Below are positions 1 to 7,628 of a DNA stretch of 20,265 nt, piece after piece; position 1 is the first letter of the stretch; every line of letters begins with the position of its first letter. The DNA comes from Glaciecola sp. UBA983 (GTDB lineage: Bacteria > Pseudomonadota > Gammaproteobacteria > Enterobacterales > Alteromonadaceae), in contig DBBN01000014.1 of NCBI GenBank assembly GCA_002292215.1, positions 158-20,422 of the forward strand, read 5' to 3'. The notes beneath the pieces were generated by a model that saw nothing but the letters and a program-made list of their open reading frames with translations, was not told the origin of the DNA and made no database searches. The position numbers and the translations under genes were made by a program.

Positions 1-258
1 GGCTGCATACCCAATAATAAACCTAGGAAATCCGAGGCCCTTTAAAAGGACACGGAAAAGTACACGAAAAAGGATATGTAAAAATACACGCAACGGGTCA
101 TGAAGTTCTTAGGGAAATAAAAAGGTGTGCACTAACAAAGTGTATCTATCTAAACAACAATAAACTAATAAATTTACAGACACATAATTACTTGGTTTTG
201 TAAGGTAAGAACTTTCCACTTAGCACTATATTAACTCGATCCCCCATTTGCGTTAGGT
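1..258. other. AT-rich stretch with no recognised gene
   Basis: No gene is recognised here. On the plus strand a frame is open from 27 to the TAA at 201-203 (about 58 codons) but has no ATG start and follows a TAG at 24-26. Its first part is unusually rich in Gly, His and Lys (it contains GHGKVHEKGYVKIHATGHE). It could be the tail of a decayed gene or a chance frame. No tRNA, insertion sequence end or terminator was recognised. Confidence 0.4.
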
Positions 259-459
259 TCACGTTGTGAATTCGTAAAATCTATAAATTACAGGATCTGT
301 CGGGAACGCTGATGACAATGAGCCTTTGTAAGGGACTAATTGCAGTTGTATTTTGGACTCATCAGGCAAATCAGATAACACACTAATAATATCAGCTTGT
401 TTTAGCGTTAATGTCACCTGACCTAAAAGTGACAAATTGATTTTTATTTGAAATAACAA
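259..459 (-). CDS. Possible small hypothetical protein (66 aa)
   Basis: A minus-strand frame of 66 codons begins with TTG at 459 and ends before 259. The product is mixed hydrophobic and polar, with no signal peptide, membrane helix or motif that I recognise. A segment such as LKQADIISVLSDLPDES would fit an amphipathic helix. No convincing Shine-Dalgarno precedes the TTG, and there is no in-frame ATG near the start. It lies downstream of, and in the same direction as, the DUF21 gene ending at 568, with a hairpin between them. It may be a real small ORF, a gene remnant or chance. Confidence 0.25.
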   Translation of the reverse strand: MLFQIKINLSLLGQVTLTLKQADIISVLSDLPDESKIQLQLVPYKGSLSSAFPTDPVIYRFYEFTT

Positions 460-469
460 AGCTGTATAT

Positions 470-494
470 ATGCCAACTTGTATTAAGCTGGCAT
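470..494. repeat. Hairpin-forming inverted repeat
   Basis: ATGCCA at 470-475 pairs with TGGCAT at 489-494. After one A-C mismatch, CTT pairs with AAG, leaving a loop of about 5 nt. On the minus strand the stem is not followed by a T-run, so it is not a canonical intrinsic terminator for the upstream DUF21 gene. It may still be an mRNA 3'-end structure or part of the leader of the small ORF at 259-459. Confidence 0.4.
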
Positions 495-567
495 AAAAAG
501 TGGGAACTTAAGATGTAGTTGAACTATAAAAGGAAAGTACTAATAGTAGGGAATACGCTATTCTCCT

Positions 568-1599
568 CTATGAGAGAACATTACTCCCAATACCTTTAAA
601 TAAACGACCAAGTATGTCAGCGCCAGTTATTATCCTCTGTTCAGTATCAGTCCAGACAAGTAATACATCAGAGTGCAATACATCATTAGACTGAAGTTCA
701 ATGGTATGAGCGAGCCTAAGCTTCTCTACAGCTTGACTCAATGAGCATGTAAGATCATCAATCACTAAAGGACGATGGCAAAATTGGTATGGATCAAGAC
801 CGTCTGTGTGTGTGACGGTTGCGCGAACAAATCCATCCACATCCATGACTAATAATGGTTCTTTGGCCTCACTGGCTAGTATGACCCATTTATGCCCAGA
901 TTTATTAACCGCATTAACAAAATCTGCAAACTCAGGATCTTGTTGATTAGGTAACAAAGGTAAATCTAATTTAGTTGCTAGGCGAACAACACTTTGAGGA
1001 TCTAACACTTCACCTTCATCGCAGACTGTCGATTTATCCATTTCAAAAAAGTTAAGTGCGCCCATACCTTGAACATGATCCATATCGGCTTCTTCAGCTT
1101 CCATATGGGTACCAATCAAGGCAGACAATTCTTGTTCACGAAAATAAGAAATCCCTTCACGACCTAACCAACCATCAAGTATTAGAGCGGTTAATTTGGC
1201 TACGGGAAATAACAATATTTGGTACAGTTTAATAACAGGTGTTAGGACAGACGCAACACGTAGCGCATTTCTTGAAAAATAGGCTTGAGGGAATATTTCA
1301 CCTAAAAATGTGATAGCAATGGCCGAAAACAAAAAAGAATACACACCTGCTAATACCGAATCAGATAATAAGGTCAGCAGTACGTTGATTGACACATTAC
1401 CCCATAGAATAGTGGATAATAAAAAGTTGGAATCCTTACGCATATCAAGGATGACTTTCGCATTCGGATTACCTTGCTTAGCTTCGACTTCTAACTGTAA
1501 ACGGCTTAAACTAAAATAAGCGATGTTCAATCCAGAAAAAATTGCAGATTGAGTAATACATAAAGCAATGGCGAACCAAATAAATAACTCATTTGTCAT
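568..1599 (-). CDS. DUF21/CNNM-type membrane protein
   Basis: 343 aa. The N-terminal half (about residues 5-145) has several hydrophobic helices and hallmarks of the CNNM (DUF21) transmembrane domain: SGLNIAYFSLSR near residue 22, a GN pair at 67-68, and GEIFPQAYFSR at 100-110. A linker (GREGISYFREQEL, about 146-158) leads to a soluble part of about 190 residues that resembles a diverged pair of CBS modules. The second ends in a typical pattern (LLVWTDTEQRIITGADILGRLF). There is no C-terminal CorC/HlyC domain after the CBS-like part. CNNM/CorC/MpfA relatives are linked to Mg2+ and Co2+ export or tolerance, so a divalent-cation role at the inner membrane is inferred. The ATG at 1599 is preceded by GGAAAA. 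The gene is divergent from the 1757 gene. Confidence 0.8.
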   Translation of the reverse strand: MTNELFIWFAIALCITQSAIFSGLNIAYFSLSRLQLEVEAKQGNPNAKVILDMRKDSNFLLSTILWGNVSINVLLTLLSDSVLAGVYSFLFSAIAITFLGEIFPQAYFSRNALRVASVLTPVIKLYQILLFPVAKLTALILDGWLGREGISYFREQELSALIGTHMEAEEADMDHVQGMGALNFFEMDKSTVCDEGEVLDPQSVVRLATKLDLPLLPNQQDPEFADFVNAVNKSGHKWVILASEAKEPLLVMDVDGFVRATVTHTDGLDPYQFCHRPLVIDDLTCSLSQAVEKLRLAHTIELQSNDVLHSDVLLVWTDTEQRIITGADILGRLFKGIGSNVLS

Positions 1600-1756
1600 A
1601 GTTTTTCCTAAAATATAAAGTATGGGATTGATATATCTACAGTAAGATATATAGAAGATGGCATTTTAGCTATTTTTGCAAATATAGATATTTATAATTT
1701 GTCCTGTGGATATAATAATTACTAATGTTAAATAAAATTTTACTAATGGAATAACA
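1600..1756. promoter_or_regulatory. Divergent intergenic promoter region
   Basis: This 157-bp AT-rich gap separates two divergent genes and must carry both promoters. A consensus TATAAT lies on the plus strand at 1711-1716, about 40 bp before the ATG at 1757. A second TATAAT is at 1693-1698. Neither has a good -35 at the usual spacing, so the plus-strand promoter may be activator-dependent. No confident minus-strand promoter was picked. Confidence 0.4.
1631..1652. repeat. Inverted repeat ATATATCT-N6-AGATATAT
   Basis: A perfect 8-bp inverted repeat with a 6-nt spacer lies about 32 bp upstream of the DUF21 start codon. It could be an operator for a dimeric regulator or a leader hairpin in the minus-strand transcript. 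The AT-only arms make chance formation possible. Confidence 0.35.
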
Positions 1757-2548
1757 ATGAATCAAGCACAGCCATGGTGGGGCACATTTAAATTTGATAT
1801 GACAGAAACCAAATGCTGGCGCGTAGGGCAGCGTACTATTGCGATTAAACGCGATATGCATGAATGGAGTATCTGGAATAAAGAAACACCGAAAGAAGAA
1901 ACTAAATTAATCACCGTTACCCCCAAAGGTATTCACGAAACATTTAAAGATAGCGATCTTAAGCGTTACATGACTAATCAAACGTCGAATGTGTTAGTGA
2001 TTGAACCGTCTTTAGCGGATCGTTCTATGACAGTGCGTCCAGCTAAACCTTTTGTCATTATGCCCGAACAAGAAGTACAAGTGTATATCAGTACCCCATT
2101 GTGGATGACCGTGATGCTTCCTGATACTCAGATACCTATTGCAGATATGCCTTTTTGGCGTCCATCAGATTCATGGTTTGGTCCATCAACCATGCATGGA
2201 GATATTTGTTATTCAAAAAATACTGATGCAAAAACGGATCGAAATAAACTAGAGACTCGATCACATCGCGCTAACTCTATCATTACTATCAAAAATGCGC
2301 ATGATGAGCCATTAACCGTTGAACGTATGAGTTTACCAGTCCCTGCACTTAAGTTGTATGTTGATGATTCTGGAATGTTTTGGACTGATCAGGTGTCAAT
2401 ATTACAAGAAGTTGAGCACAACAAGCCTATTTCACATGTGCGTCATTCACCGCCAAAGGTAAAATCCCATATAGTTCGCGTATCAGAATCTCGTGAGCTG
2501 AGTTCAAAAACATCGTTTTTATCAACACTAATAAGTCTCATTGATTAG
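1757..2548 (+). CDS. Uncharacterised protein, probably DUF432-like
   Basis: 263 aa, with no signal peptide and no clear membrane helix, so it is likely cytoplasmic. I recognise no catalytic motif. The general look (an N-terminal WGxFKFD segment with a tryptophan-rich start, a middle region PLWMTVMLPDTQIPIADMPF, and a conserved-looking WRPSDSWFGPSTMHGDICYS) is compatible with the uncharacterised DUF432 family. Members of that family are, from memory, often encoded next to MscS channels; I hold the family assignment only moderately. The ATG at 1757 is preceded by TGGAA about 7 nt upstream. The stop at 2546-2548 lies 37 bp before the channel gene's preferred start, so the two are almost certainly co-transcribed. 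A role in regulating or sensing together with the channel is inference from position only. Confidence 0.6.
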   Translation: MNQAQPWWGTFKFDMTETKCWRVGQRTIAIKRDMHEWSIWNKETPKEETKLITVTPKGIHETFKDSDLKRYMTNQTSNVLVIEPSLADRSMTVRPAKPFVIMPEQEVQVYISTPLWMTVMLPDTQIPIADMPFWRPSDSWFGPSTMHGDICYSKNTDAKTDRNKLETRSHRANSIITIKNAHDEPLTVERMSLPVPALKLYVDDSGMFWTDQVSILQEVEHNKPISHVRHSPPKVKSHIVRVSESRELSSKTSFLSTLISLID

Positions 2549-2585
2549 TGACCTGTTAACCTCAATTATATGGAGATACATGCAC

Positions 2586-3446
2586 ATGCTGGAAAAATTC
2601 GATCTAAATAGTGTACTCGAAGCGATCCATTTTATAGCGATTACCAAGGCGACGATTATCTTGCTCGTGGGATTTTTCGTCGCCAAATTTTTGAGTAATT
2701 TAGTCACTCGATTTAATTTTGCCAATATGACTATTCATGGTCAAATATTACTAAAACGCGCTATCTTTTATGGGATCATGATTTTGATGAGCATGTCTGC
2801 ATTGCGCGAACTGGGCTTTGATTTGAGCGTGATCTTGGGGGCTGCAGGGATCTTGAGTGTCGCGATTGGTTTTGCGTCACAGACTTCGGCTTCTAATCTC
2901 ATTAGTGGTTTGTTTTTAATGATGGAACGCCCCTTCTCTATAGGAGATGTCATCCGTGTCGAGCAAACTACGGGAGAAGTCATCTCGATCGATTTATTGT
3001 CAGTAAAAATTCGCACGTTCGATAATTTATATGTGCGAGTGCCAAACGAGTCGATGATTAAAACCCAAGTGACGACGCTTACTCGTTTTCCTATTCGTCG
3101 TGCGGATCTAATATTAGGGATAGCTTATAAGGAGGATATTGAACAAGTAAAAGCATTATTAGCACTCCTAGCAGACAATAATCCTTTATGTCTTAGTGAG
3201 CCAGCACCGTTATTTATTCTTAAGGGATTTGGTACGTCGTCAGTTGATATTCAATTTTCAGTCTGGGCAAAAAAAGAAAACTTCTTAGTAGTAAAGAATG
3301 AGATGTATCAGCAAATTAAAGAGGCATTTGATAATAATGGAATAGAAATTCCATTCCCACACCTTAGTTTGTATTCAGGAGAGGCTAGCAAATCCATTGC
3401 ATTTACGCTCACTGACAACAATGGCGTAATTAAGCTGAAGAAATAA
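2586..3446 (+). CDS. MscS-family small-conductance mechanosensitive channel
   Basis: 286 aa from the chosen start, the same length class as classical MscS. Two N-terminal hydrophobic helices (about residues 12-38 and 57-75) precede the pore-lining TM3 (about 82-115). TM3 contains LGAAGILSVAIGFASQTSA and SNLISGLFLMMERPF, the Gly/Ala-packed signature of the family. The beta domain follows (SIGDVIRVEQTTGEV to RVPNESMIKT, about 118-160), then the alpha/beta C-terminal vestibule domain. These channels open under membrane tension in hypoosmotic shock and release solutes. The frame opens with TTG at 2541, overlapping the upstream gene, but GGAGA at 2572-2576 sits 9 nt before ATG 2586 (3 nt before ATG 2580). 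I therefore prefer 2586, with 2580 possible. It is the second gene of a pair with the 1757 gene and is convergent with corA. Confidence 0.9.
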   Translation: MLEKFDLNSVLEAIHFIAITKATIILLVGFFVAKFLSNLVTRFNFANMTIHGQILLKRAIFYGIMILMSMSALRELGFDLSVILGAAGILSVAIGFASQTSASNLISGLFLMMERPFSIGDVIRVEQTTGEVISIDLLSVKIRTFDNLYVRVPNESMIKTQVTTLTRFPIRRADLILGIAYKEDIEQVKALLALLADNNPLCLSEPAPLFILKGFGTSSVDIQFSVWAKKENFLVVKNEMYQQIKEAFDNNGIEIPFPHLSLYSGEASKSIAFTLTDNNGVIKLKK

Positions 3447-3481
3447 AAACGTAATAGTCGTTATAGCCATTTCTTACGTTT
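3447..3481. terminator. Possible bidirectional terminator between mscS-like gene and corA
   Basis: AAACGTAA at 3447-3454 and TTACGTTT at 3474-3481 form an 8-bp inverted repeat with a 19-nt loop, spanning the 14-bp gap between two converging stop codons. A-runs flank it on the plus strand, giving a T-rich tract after the stem on the minus strand. The stem is AT-rich and the loop is long, so this is a weak candidate. Confidence 0.25.
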
Positions 3482-4531
3482 AAAAAAAATAAACATACCA
3501 GCAATCATGGTGACTATAAGACCTAAAATAACGAGGTACCCATATTCCCAAGTGAGTTCAGGCATATTAGTTGAGCTTACCGAATGATCGAAATTCATCC
3601 CATAAATCCCCACTAATAAAGTGGGGGGTATAAAAATGGTCGTGATAATGGTTAAAAATTTCATTACATCGTTTAACTTCAAGCTGACACTTGTTAGGTA
3701 TAGTTCCATTAAGCTGGATGTCATTTCATGGTAGGTTTCAAGTAATTCCATGATGGCAATCACATGGTCATAACAGTCTTTTAGATGCACGAGCGTGTTA
3801 GCACTGAGTATTTGGCAGTCATCAGCACGTAAGAGTGCGTTGATGACTTCACGCTGAGGCCATAAACGGCGTCGTATTAGCAATAATTCACGGCGGATTT
3901 TGTGAATTTCCGTCAGCATCTGCTCATTTTTGGTATTGAGTAGCTCGTCCTCTATCCCTTGAATATTCTCTGAATACACTTCGAGTAATGGGAATCCGTA
4001 ATCAATAATTGAGTCTGTTAGCGCGTACATCAGATAGTCTAGTTCGTGATTGCGAAGCTTTCCCTGTCCTTTGTTGAGGCGTTCGGTTACTTTATTAAAC
4101 GGATTAAAATCACCGGTGCAAAATGATACCAATAAAGTGCGAGTCACAAATAAACACACTTGTTCTATACGTGTTGTTTGATCAATATTTAAGGGTAAGT
4201 TGAGGATTAAAAAGACTTGATCTTCAGCCGTTTCAACCTTGGGTCTTTGCCCTCTATTTAAAATATCTTCAGCATGTAGTTCATGCATCGCCGTCATGTC
4301 GACAATTGTCTTAAGTAAATTATCGGAGGGCTGTCCTTGGATGTGCAGCCAAGTTTTACAATCATGTGTACTCAATAGTGAGGTCATTGATGATTCATCA
4401 ATGACCTCACTACTCTGGATCTGATTTTCATCATATACCACGCTATCAATAATAAAGTCAGTTGGATCTTGACTGATTAGTGTGCCTGGCTTAGTACCTG
4501 GAGCGTGATAATTCCGGTTAAACAATTCCAT
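3461..4531 (-). CDS. corA: CorA-type Mg2+/Co2+ transporter
   Basis: 356 aa. A large cytoplasmic N-terminal domain of about 290 residues, with a long acidic and basic helical region (IEDELLNTKNEQMLTEIHKI and RRELLLIRRRLWPQREVI), is followed by two C-terminal membrane helices. The first ends in the selectivity signature YGMNFD, the periplasmic loop carries MPELTWEYGY, and the tail is Lys-rich (FKRKKWL). This arrangement closely resembles Thermotoga-type CorA rather than ZntB. CorA forms a pentameric inner-membrane channel for Mg2+ and also Co2+ or Ni2+. The ATG at 4531 has AAGGAAGGA upstream. It starts 14 bp after mrpG stops, so it appears to be the last gene of the mrp operon. Residues about 40-52 are encoded by a long perfect inverted repeat. 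Confidence 0.9.
   Translation of the reverse strand: MELFNRNYHAPGTKPGTLISQDPTDFIIDSVVYDENQIQSSEVIDESSMTSLLSTHDCKTWLHIQGQPSDNLLKTIVDMTAMHELHAEDILNRGQRPKVETAEDQVFLILNLPLNIDQTTRIEQVCLFVTRTLLVSFCTGDFNPFNKVTERLNKGQGKLRNHELDYLMYALTDSIIDYGFPLLEVYSENIQGIEDELLNTKNEQMLTEIHKIRRELLLIRRRLWPQREVINALLRADDCQILSANTLVHLKDCYDHVIAIMELLETYHEMTSSLMELYLTSVSLKLNDVMKFLTIITTIFIPPTLLVGIYGMNFDHSVSSTNMPELTWEYGYLVILGLIVTMIAGMFIFFKRKKWL
4376..4412. repeat. 17-bp perfect inverted repeat inside corA
   Basis: The arm at 4376-4392 (T plus AGTGAGGTCATTGATG) is exactly the reverse complement of 4396-4412, with a 3-nt loop ATT at 4393-4395. It encodes CorA residues about 40-52 (SSEVIDESSMTSL), a linker-like segment near the N-terminus. 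Such a stem would be very stable in the corA mRNA and could extrude in DNA. Confidence 0.85.
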
Positions 4532-4545
4532 GTTAGTGTCCTTCC

Positions 4546-4956
4546 TTACACTTCGTGATTAGTACCTTTGGGTTTACTCTCTTGCGACGAATTTGAGACT
4601 TTAGCTGGCAATTGCTTTCGCGCAGTTTCAACTAGATCTTGATTGCTTGTACGTTCAATTAATTTAACACGGTGATGCATCGCTACTTTGGCTAAGATAT
4701 GCGCTGTAACTGGCGCAGTAATAACTAAAAATAGAGTAATGAGTAGTTCGTTAATACTGACATACCCTTGTAAATGATACATATACACCATTGAACCGAT
4801 TAGAATTCCGCCAAGGCCTAATGTCGTGGCTTTGGTAGGCGCATGCAGACGTGCATAGAAATCTTGTAATCGTAATAGCCCAATAGAGCCGACAAGTACA
4901 AAAACACCACCTGAAAGTAGTAATATAGATATTAATAGTTCTGTATAAAAACTCAT
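4546..4956 (-). CDS. mrpG: Mrp Na+/H+ antiporter subunit G
   Basis: 136 aa. Three hydrophobic segments cover residues about 5-85. The family core is GSIGLLRLQDFYARLHAPTK followed by ATTLGLGGILIGS (about 23-55). A polar C-terminal tail of about 45 residues (from about 92) is Ser/Lys/Gln-rich, as in longer MnhG/PhaG proteins. Subunit G is one of the small membrane subunits of the multisubunit Mrp cation/proton antiporter. Its detailed role is unclear, but it is needed for assembly or activity in studied systems. AAGGA precedes the ATG at 4956. The gene lies 11 bp after mrpF and 14 bp before corA. Confidence 0.93.
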   Translation of the reverse strand: MSFYTELLISILLLSGGVFVLVGSIGLLRLQDFYARLHAPTKATTLGLGGILIGSMVYMYHLQGYVSINELLITLFLVITAPVTAHILAKVAMHHRVKLIERTSNQDLVETARKQLPAKVSNSSQESKPKGTNHEV

Positions 4957-4967
4957 ATATGTATCCT

Positions 4968-5237
4968 TTATTCGATGATATCGCCGCGTAACAAATACTT
5001 ACCAAAAGCAACACTACTGACAAACCCTAACATGGCAATTAACAAAGCTGCCTCAAAATACAACGGTGTTTGGTTATATATCCCATATAATAGAATCAAG
5101 GCTATGCTGTTAATATACATTGTATCGAGTGCTAATATTCGGTCTACAATATCGGGTCCAATAATCAGTCGCCACAAATTCAATACCAGAGCAATACATA
5201 GCATCACCCCAACGATCATAACGGTCATTTCTAACAT
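4968..5237 (-). CDS. mrpF: Mrp Na+/H+ antiporter subunit F
   Basis: 89 aa, the usual size for this subunit. Three predicted membrane helices flank the signature GPDIVDRILALD (about residues 27-38), which is diagnostic of MrpF/MnhF/PhaF. The second helix includes SIALILLYGIY and the third LLIAMLGFVSSVAFGKYLL. Its start overlaps the end of mrpE by 7 bp. The Shine-Dalgarno AAAGGAGA lies within mrpE, 8 nt before the ATG, which suggests translational coupling. It is a small inner-membrane subunit of the antiporter. Confidence 0.94.
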   Translation of the reverse strand: MLEMTVMIVGVMLCIALVLNLWRLIIGPDIVDRILALDTMYINSIALILLYGIYNQTPLYFEAALLIAMLGFVSSVAFGKYLLRGDIIE

Positions 5238-5743
5238 CCGAATATCTCCTTTACGCGCGATTCATAGCGTTGCTTAATTAAATCGATGACCTCTTGCTCA
5301 TCATTCGGCATATTTAACACATGTACATAGAGCCATTTTTCATCTTTAGATATGTCAGCGCTAACTGTCCCTGGGGTCATGGTGACGGTACTAGCAAGAA
5401 CCGTAACAGGTAAGGTGCCTGTTAAATCAATTGGCACTGCAACAAAGCCCGGTTTAATTTTGTTCATTGGCCCAATAACCAAAAGAGCGACTTCAATATT
5501 TGCAACGACGATGTCTTTAAGAATAACTAATGCATAACTGATGGCTTTCAATGGTCTTTTAACTTTCGGCTGTGGCACCCTTAAAGGGGCGCATAATAAT
5601 GGAATGACGATAGCAAGCACACTACCTAATAGAATGTGTCCTAAACTTAGCGTTGTATTAAGCATGAGCCACACAATCAATAGAAAGAAGCTATGTAACG
5701 GCATCGGCATTATGCGAGAAAAATTATTAGAGAAGAAACTCAT
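5231..5743 (-). CDS. mrpE: Mrp Na+/H+ antiporter subunit E
   Basis: 170 aa. The N-terminal hydrophobic part (about residues 15-55) has the typical LLIVWLMLNTTLSLGHILLG. A membrane-proximal stretch YALVILKDIVVANIEVALLV follows, then the soluble C-terminal domain containing PGFVAVPIDLTGTLPVTVLA and STVTMTPGTVSADISKDEKW. These are conserved features of MrpE/MnhE. Its start overlaps the mrpD stop as ATGA, with GGAGA about 8 nt upstream. The subunit belongs to the membrane complex exchanging Na+ for H+; in other bacteria it is required for full assembly. Confidence 0.94.
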   Translation of the reverse strand: MSFFSNNFSRIMPMPLHSFFLLIVWLMLNTTLSLGHILLGSVLAIVIPLLCAPLRVPQPKVKRPLKAISYALVILKDIVVANIEVALLVIGPMNKIKPGFVAVPIDLTGTLPVTVLASTVTMTPGTVSADISKDEKWLYVHVLNMPNDEQEVIDLIKQRYESRVKEIFGC

Positions 5744-7266
5744 CGTGCATCTCCTTTTAGATTCATGAGCTCAATTAATTGAGGCACATCGTGTAATTGG
5801 GCTGCTGCATTATTCGTGTATTCAACGATACTAGCACCAAATAACGACAGCACAGGAGATGCGCCGAGTAAAACGACGGCACCACCAATCTTCCAATTGG
5901 ATATATCGTGTGCTTGGGATGCTTGGTTACTTTTGGTATAACGCCAAAACAGTGTCGTACCGGCTCTAGATAAGGCAATAATAGTCGCTAAACTAGAAAG
6001 TAAAATAATTGACCACACCCATAGCCTTTCGTCAGTATTGGTCGCAGATTGTAAAATCACTAACTTACCCAAAAAGCCTGAAAATGGTGGTAGGCCAGCA
6101 ACCGTCATTGCAGCGATTACAAACAATATTCCCAGTAATGATTGTTGCTTGATCTTGCGAGCAATAACAAAATAATCAAGCGCCTTACCACGTTGTTGAC
6201 CTAGCATATCTGCGATTAAAAACAATGCACCAGTTATCAGGGTACTGTGAATTAGGTAAAACAGACCTGCCGCTGTTGCTTCTGGAGTTCGCAGTGCAAA
6301 CGCAATTAAAAGTGTACCAACTGACACAAGAACAAGATTACCGATAAGAATTCGTAAGTTAGTACTAGCTAGCGCTCCTATCGTCCCTAATACAAGAGTA
6401 AGAATGGCTAGAGGCCAAATCCAAGGCTGAATCATATTCGCTAACGCACCTGCCTCTTCGCCAAATACCACCGTGTAAACACGGAATATGCAATAGACAC
6501 CGACCTTGGTCATAATCGCAAAAAGTGCAGCAACAGGTGCACTCGCAGCGGCATAGGTACGAGGTAACCAAAAATGCAAGGGAAGCATCGCGGACTTTAA
6601 TCCAAAGACAACCAATAACAACGAACCGCCAGCTTGAGCAATGAGTTGATTGCTCGGAGATAATTGCGCGACTTTGACAGCCATATCTGGAATGTTGAGA
6701 GTGCCGGTGATGCCATATAATGTGCCGAGTGCAAATAAAAACAAACTAGAGCCAATCAAATTCAAAATCACATAGTGCATGTTAGCCGCAGTTTTTTGCT
6801 TGCCCTCGCCATGCATAAGTAACGTGTATGATGCGATAAGTAGCACTTCGAAAAAGACAAATAAATTAAATAAATCGTTGGTTAAAAACGCACCATATAT
6901 ACCTAATAATTGAAACTGAATAAGTGGATGGAAGTATTTACCATCTCGGTCTATTCCAGAAAATGAATAAATCGTTACACCAAGACCCAAGAATCCAGCA
7001 AGAACAACGAGCATTACCGAAAGTAGATCCGCGTATAATATGATCCCAAAAGGTGGCTGCCAATCGCCAACGGCATAGAATGTAGGGCCGGTTGTGACGA
7101 CGGATATCATCAGCACAATCGAGCAAATTAATTGAGCAAGTATCAAGCAAGCTGCAGCAACACGTCGGTATTGATATTTTTCTGGCCCAGCAAAGGGTGG
7201 TAAAAGCATTAATAAGCCACCCAATAAAGGGATTAAAATCGGTAAGATCACCAAATGAGCAGTCAT
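5740..7266 (-). CDS. mrpD: Mrp Na+/H+ antiporter subunit D (NuoL/M/N-like)
   Basis: 508 aa, around 14 membrane helices, homologous to complex I proton-pumping subunits. Residue E140 in FFEVLLIASYTLL and K224 in FGLKSAMLPLHFWLPRTYAA match the conserved Glu and Lys of the proton path in MrpD and NuoM-type proteins. The segment ASAPVAALFAIMTKVGVY is also typical. This subunit is thought to carry out proton and possibly Na+ translocation together with MrpA. It overlaps mrpC by 4 bp (ATGA) and mrpE by 4 bp, so the genes are translationally coupled. Length and residues look intact. Confidence 0.96.
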   Translation of the reverse strand: MTAHLVILPILIPLLGGLLMLLPPFAGPEKYQYRRVAAACLILAQLICSIVLMISVVTTGPTFYAVGDWQPPFGIILYADLLSVMLVVLAGFLGLGVTIYSFSGIDRDGKYFHPLIQFQLLGIYGAFLTNDLFNLFVFFEVLLIASYTLLMHGEGKQKTAANMHYVILNLIGSSLFLFALGTLYGITGTLNIPDMAVKVAQLSPSNQLIAQAGGSLLLVVFGLKSAMLPLHFWLPRTYAAASAPVAALFAIMTKVGVYCIFRVYTVVFGEEAGALANMIQPWIWPLAILTLVLGTIGALASTNLRILIGNLVLVSVGTLLIAFALRTPEATAAGLFYLIHSTLITGALFLIADMLGQQRGKALDYFVIARKIKQQSLLGILFVIAAMTVAGLPPFSGFLGKLVILQSATNTDERLWVWSIILLSSLATIIALSRAGTTLFWRYTKSNQASQAHDISNWKIGGAVVLLGASPVLSLFGASIVEYTNNAAAQLHDVPQLIELMNLKGDAR

Positions 7267-7628
7267 ATTTTGTCCCTATTTGGCTTGATTAATTTTCTGG
7301 TATCCGGCGGCTCACTGCCATCAACAAAATCATTTCCTAAATCAGCACGTGCGCGCATTGATAAAATCACCACAAAGGCAATCATCGCAAAGCCAATGAC
7401 TATTGCTGTTAAGGTTAACGCTTGCGGCAGTGGGTCAGCATAGGAATCAGACATACCCAAAATAGCCGCATCTTTGAGATTTAATCGCCCACTAGAAAAT
7501 AAAAATAAATTGACGGCGTATGAGAGCATAGTCAAACCGACCACGACAGAGAATGTTCGGCCACGAAGACAGAGGTACACACCACAGGAGGTTAAGACAC
7601 CAACACAAATTACGTATAATGTTTCCAT
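7263..7628 (-). CDS. mrpC: Mrp Na+/H+ antiporter subunit C (NuoK-like)
   Basis: 121 aa with three membrane helices, homologous to complex I subunit NuoK. The family features are GVLTSCGVYLCLRGRTF, the following VVGLTMLSYAVNLFLFSSGR, and DPLPQALTLTAIVIGFAMIA. The last of these is the diagnostic MrpC/MnhC motif. The polar tail ends in PNRDKI. The ATG at 7628 shares a base with the mrpA stop (TAATG) and has GGAGG just upstream, so re-initiation after mrpA is likely. Confidence 0.95.
   Translation of the reverse strand: METLYVICVGVLTSCGVYLCLRGRTFSVVVGLTMLSYAVNLFLFSSGRLNLKDAAILGMSDSYADPLPQALTLTAIVIGFAMIAFVVILSMRARADLGNDFVDGSEPPDTRKLIKPNRDKI

Noticed and set aside
470..494. Intrinsic terminator for the DUF21 gene
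   Set aside because: The stem is good but no T-run follows it on the minus strand.
2541..2585. TTG start of the MscS-like gene at 2541
   Set aside because: It gives a 15-residue extension without a Shine-Dalgarno, whereas GGAGA is well placed for ATG 2586.
3461..4531. ZntB zinc exporter instead of CorA
   Set aside because: The MPELTWEYGY loop after YGMNFD and the FKRKKWL tail match the Thermotoga-type CorA pattern better.
4968..5277. Overlapping small frames at 4751-5023 (minus) and 4975-5277 (plus)
   Set aside because: They lie in other frames of mrpG, mrpF and mrpE, which carry clear family motifs.
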